Below, one piece after another: positions 62,214 through 64,000 of a stretch of DNA of 64,000 bases. The notes below the pieces were generated by a model, which was given only the letters and a program-made list of their open reading frames with translations, was not told where the DNA came from and did not search any database. A program made the position numbers and the translations under genes. Source of the stretch: an uncultured Dorea sp. (GTDB taxonomy: Bacteria > Bacillota > Clostridia > Lachnospirales > Lachnospiraceae); assembly GCA_910579925.1 (NCBI GenBank), contig CAJTVY010000007.1, forward strand, positions 1 to 64,000, in the 5' to 3' direction. Every line of letters begins with the position of its first letter. The stretch's first letter is position 1.

Positions 62214-63035
62214 CTACCACCCCATTTCTGCCAGGAAAGAGGCCAGCTTTTCCTGCCTCGCCCCATCGTCTGACTCCGCATTCCCAAGAGTTCGCCGGGC
62301 TGCATTCCCGTCAGCGGGGCGGACTTCCTCTGGCCTGACATACCTTCCCAGGTCGCACTCCCCCAGGATCACGCCGTCCCTTAAGTATAGAATCCGGTTG
62401 CCCCTTCGGGCGGAACGCATATCATGGGTCACCATGACGATACTCTGTCCCTTCTCATTAAAACTGGTCAGCGTATCCAGCACGTCCAGACCGGTCTTCG
62501 AGTTGAGCGCTCCTGTCGGCTCGTCTGCAAAGAGAATCTCCGGGCTGTTAATCAGCGCCCGGACCATTCCCGCCCGCTGAGCCTCGCCGCCCGAAATCTG
62601 CGTGGGAAATTTCTTCTGCGTTTCTTCCGGAATATCCACGGCTTCAAATAATTCTTTCGCCTTTGTCATAATCGCTTTCCTGTCTCTGCCCACAAGCAGA
62701 CCTGCCGACAGCACATTATCCATAACCGACATCCCCTCAATCAGATAGATCTGCTGAAATACAAATCCACAGTGGTTGCGCCGGAACACGGCAAGTTCAT
62801 CCTGGTTCATACCAGAGATAACCCGTTCCCCAAAAGTAATGGTTCCAAGAGAGGGCGTATCCATTCCCGACAAAGCATACAAAAGCGTTGATTTTCCTGC
62901 TCCGCTTGCACCCATGATTACCGTAAAATCGCCCTGATATAATTCCAGGTCAATATTTTTCAGAACGTGCTGCATGTTGCCTCCGCTTGAAAAGGATTTA
63001 CTTAAGTTTTCGGTTTTCAGTAATATTTTTTTCAT
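62214..63035 (-). CDS. ABC transporter ATP-binding protein (MacB/LolD type)
   Basis: 273 residues. Walker A VIMGASGAGKSTLLYALSG, Q-loop GFVFQQIYLIEGM, signature ISGGEAQRAGMVRAL, Walker B EILFADEPTGALN and switch MVTHDMRSA. A 35-residue charged tail follows the conserved domain. Couples ATP hydrolysis to the FtsX-type permease. Confidence 0.94.
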   Translation of the reverse strand: MKKILLKTENLSKSFSSGGNMQHVLKNIDLELYQGDFTVIMGASGAGKSTLLYALSGMDTPSLGTITFGERVISGMNQDELAVFRRNHCGFVFQQIYLIEGMSVMDNVLSAGLLVGRDRKAIMTKAKELFEAVDIPEETQKKFPTQISGGEAQRAGMVRALINSPEILFADEPTGALNSKTGLDVLDTLTSFNEKGQSIVMVTHDMRSARRGNRILYLRDGVILGECDLGRYVRPEEVRPADGNAARRTLGNAESDDGARQEKLASFLAEMGW

Positions 63036-63341
63036 ATCTGATCTTCCTTTACTACGGTTGTTTATATTTATTGATTACACGCTCTATTTTATTTTTTTAA
63101 TTCTTAGATGTCTTTAGGCAATCCTTAACGATTTCTTAAATCTTACCCGTGGAAAACAGCGTATTTCCGTTGATTTTGTCACTAATGTGTCACTAACCGT
63201 TTGTTTTTACTTGTGATTTTTCATTACGATTTGTGTCGAATTTTGATGATGAAACTATCTTGAGACTACTCATCAGATATTCTATAATAGATATTGTTCC
63301 ATTACAATATCCTATTTCAAGGTATGTCTTTGGGGCAAGAA
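63036..63341. other. AT-rich intergenic region upstream of ABC genes
   Basis: No gene is seen. It includes a short direct repeat TGTCACTAA at about 63177 and 63187 and presumably the promoter of the ABC pair. Confidence 0.4.
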
Positions 63342-63383
63342 AGCGTAACCGCTATGACCTGGAGCCAGCATAACGGATACGCT
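63342..63383 (-). terminator. Hairpin after the cell-wall hydrolase gene
   Basis: AGCGTA...TACGCT outer arms with CCG/CGG and TATG/CATA inner pairs. T-rich sequence follows on both strands. Lies 25 nt past the stop codon of the minus-strand gene. Confidence 0.6.
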
Positions 63384-63407
63384 CTTTTTGTTTATATCAA
63401 TCCTTCT

Positions 63408-64000
63408 CTAAAACAGCTGGAACCGATCTATGGCCTTGCCGAGACAACCGGCATAGCCATCCTGGGTCTCATCGACTTCATCGTCATGCTGCCAGTCATA
63501 ATAATTCTGATTGACCGGGCTGACTCGGTATTGTGCTTTCTGATACCCTTGGCTGCTCACGATATCTTGAGGGGTGTTATAGTATATCCGTATAGCGTCA
63601 ATCGGCTTTCCATTCCCAGCAAAACCGTTTTCTGGGGCATTCCAGTCGCAACCGGACACCTTCGGCAGCCAGTCATCCGGGGCACTACCAAGAGTGTGCG
63701 CTTGGTACCACAGATCACCTTTATCACACTGGATTGCAATTCCGATAATCCGCTTTCCCCGAATCCCTGCATAGTCGGCAAGATTTGTTATTTCCGGCAG
63801 AATCTTTCCATCTTCTGTCTGGACAGAATAGGTAAAATTGACTACATTATCTGTACCGGTATTTTGTCCGCCTTGAGTGACTCCGGATTCTTGATATCTG
63901 AGCACATGGCTCCATGGATAATTGTAATAATTATGTACCCAGAATTCACGCCCCGTCTGATCTCCCGGCTTGCCACCCGTAATCGTGCCTTTTTCATTGA
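63408..64000 (-). CDS. C-terminal part of a clostridial cell-wall hydrolase/endolysin-like protein (5' end outside window)
   Basis: The minus-strand frame is open from the window edge, about 197 residues. It begins with GTITGGKPGDQTGREFWVHN and YYNYPWSHVLRY, a segment I know from NlpC/P60-like clostridial lysins, then a carbohydrate- or wall-binding tail with ChW-like features: LWYQAHTLGS, WLPKVSGCDWNAPENGFAGN, PIDAIRIYY, and YDWQHDDEV ending in GYAGCLGKAIDRFQLF. The catalytic domain is presumably upstream, beyond base 64000. It could be a prophage remnant or a host autolysin. Confidence 0.75.
   Translation of the reverse strand, partial: NEKGTITGGKPGDQTGREFWVHNYYNYPWSHVLRYQESGVTQGGQNTGTDNVVNFTYSVQTEDGKILPEITNLADYAGIRGKRIIGIAIQCDKGDLWYQAHTLGSAPDDWLPKVSGCDWNAPENGFAGNGKPIDAIRIYYNTPQDIVSSQGYQKAQYRVSPVNQNYYDWQHDDEVDETQDGYAGCLGKAIDRFQLF

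Noticed and set aside
1..64000. CRISPR array, transposase or integrase genes
   Set aside because: No regularly spaced repeats and no recombinase motifs were seen anywhere in the window.

Overview
The window looks like the chromosome of a gut Lachnospiraceae close to the Clostridium scindens / C. hylemonae group (Clostridium cluster XIVa). The evidence is a Firmicutes-type gene set (greA-lysS, coaX-birA, SAM-I riboswitch upstream of metK, AgrA/AgrC-like and VanR/VanS-like two-component systems), strong AGGAGG-type ribosome binding sites, and bile-acid-inducible (bai) type genes. No database search was possible; family assignments rest on motifs and on remembered reference proteins.

Layout. 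1-8.4 kb: housekeeping genes on the minus strand (lysS partial, greA from a consensus promoter, dusB, coaX, a small conserved protein, birA, a patatin-ornithine carbamoyltransferase fusion, a SpoU-type RNA methyltransferase). 8.6-12.5 kb: an AraC regulator divergent from a GH5-GH43 glycosidase operon. 12.7-16.1 kb: an 1154-residue fusion of a BaiCD-type flavin reductase, a 3beta-HSD-like extended SDR and a C-terminal zinc-ribbon-like motif. 16.2-25.1 kb: a nine-gene minus-strand operon with five ATP-grasp proteins, two GT2 glycosyltransferases, a polysaccharide pyruvyl transferase and an opine-dehydrogenase-like protein. It probably makes an amino-acid- or peptide-decorated surface polymer.

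25.2-38.6 kb is the centre of interest: a rearranged bai-type locus. The canonical single operon (baiB-CD-E-A-F-G-H-I) is here split into four transcription units separated by clear terminators. They are baiCD-like/baiE-like (minus), baiH-like/baiI-like (plus), a double-HTH AraC regulator plus a cupin protein, and SDR (baiA-like)/CoA ligase (baiB-like)/OFA-type MFS/CoA transferase (baiF-like)/a further NTF2-like protein. All the enzyme classes needed to activate, oxidise, dehydrate and reduce a sterane carboxylic acid are present, but the order, the transporter and the number of dehydratase-like proteins differ from the described operon. Two unlinked promoters in the locus share sequence motifs.

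38.7-52.7 kb: an HK/RR pair, metK with a SAM-I riboswitch, recQ, a GldA/F/G-type ABC exporter with a frameshifted gldG, a second RR/HK pair, and small conserved proteins. 52.8-64 kb: tRNA-Cys, a PucR-type regulator, VanZ, an Agr-like LytTR regulator / CPBP protease / GHKL kinase set, an SdpR/SdpI-like immunity pair whose promoter sits between two identical 22-bp palindromes, a MacB/FtsX-type ABC transporter, and the 3' part of a cell-wall hydrolase running off the window.
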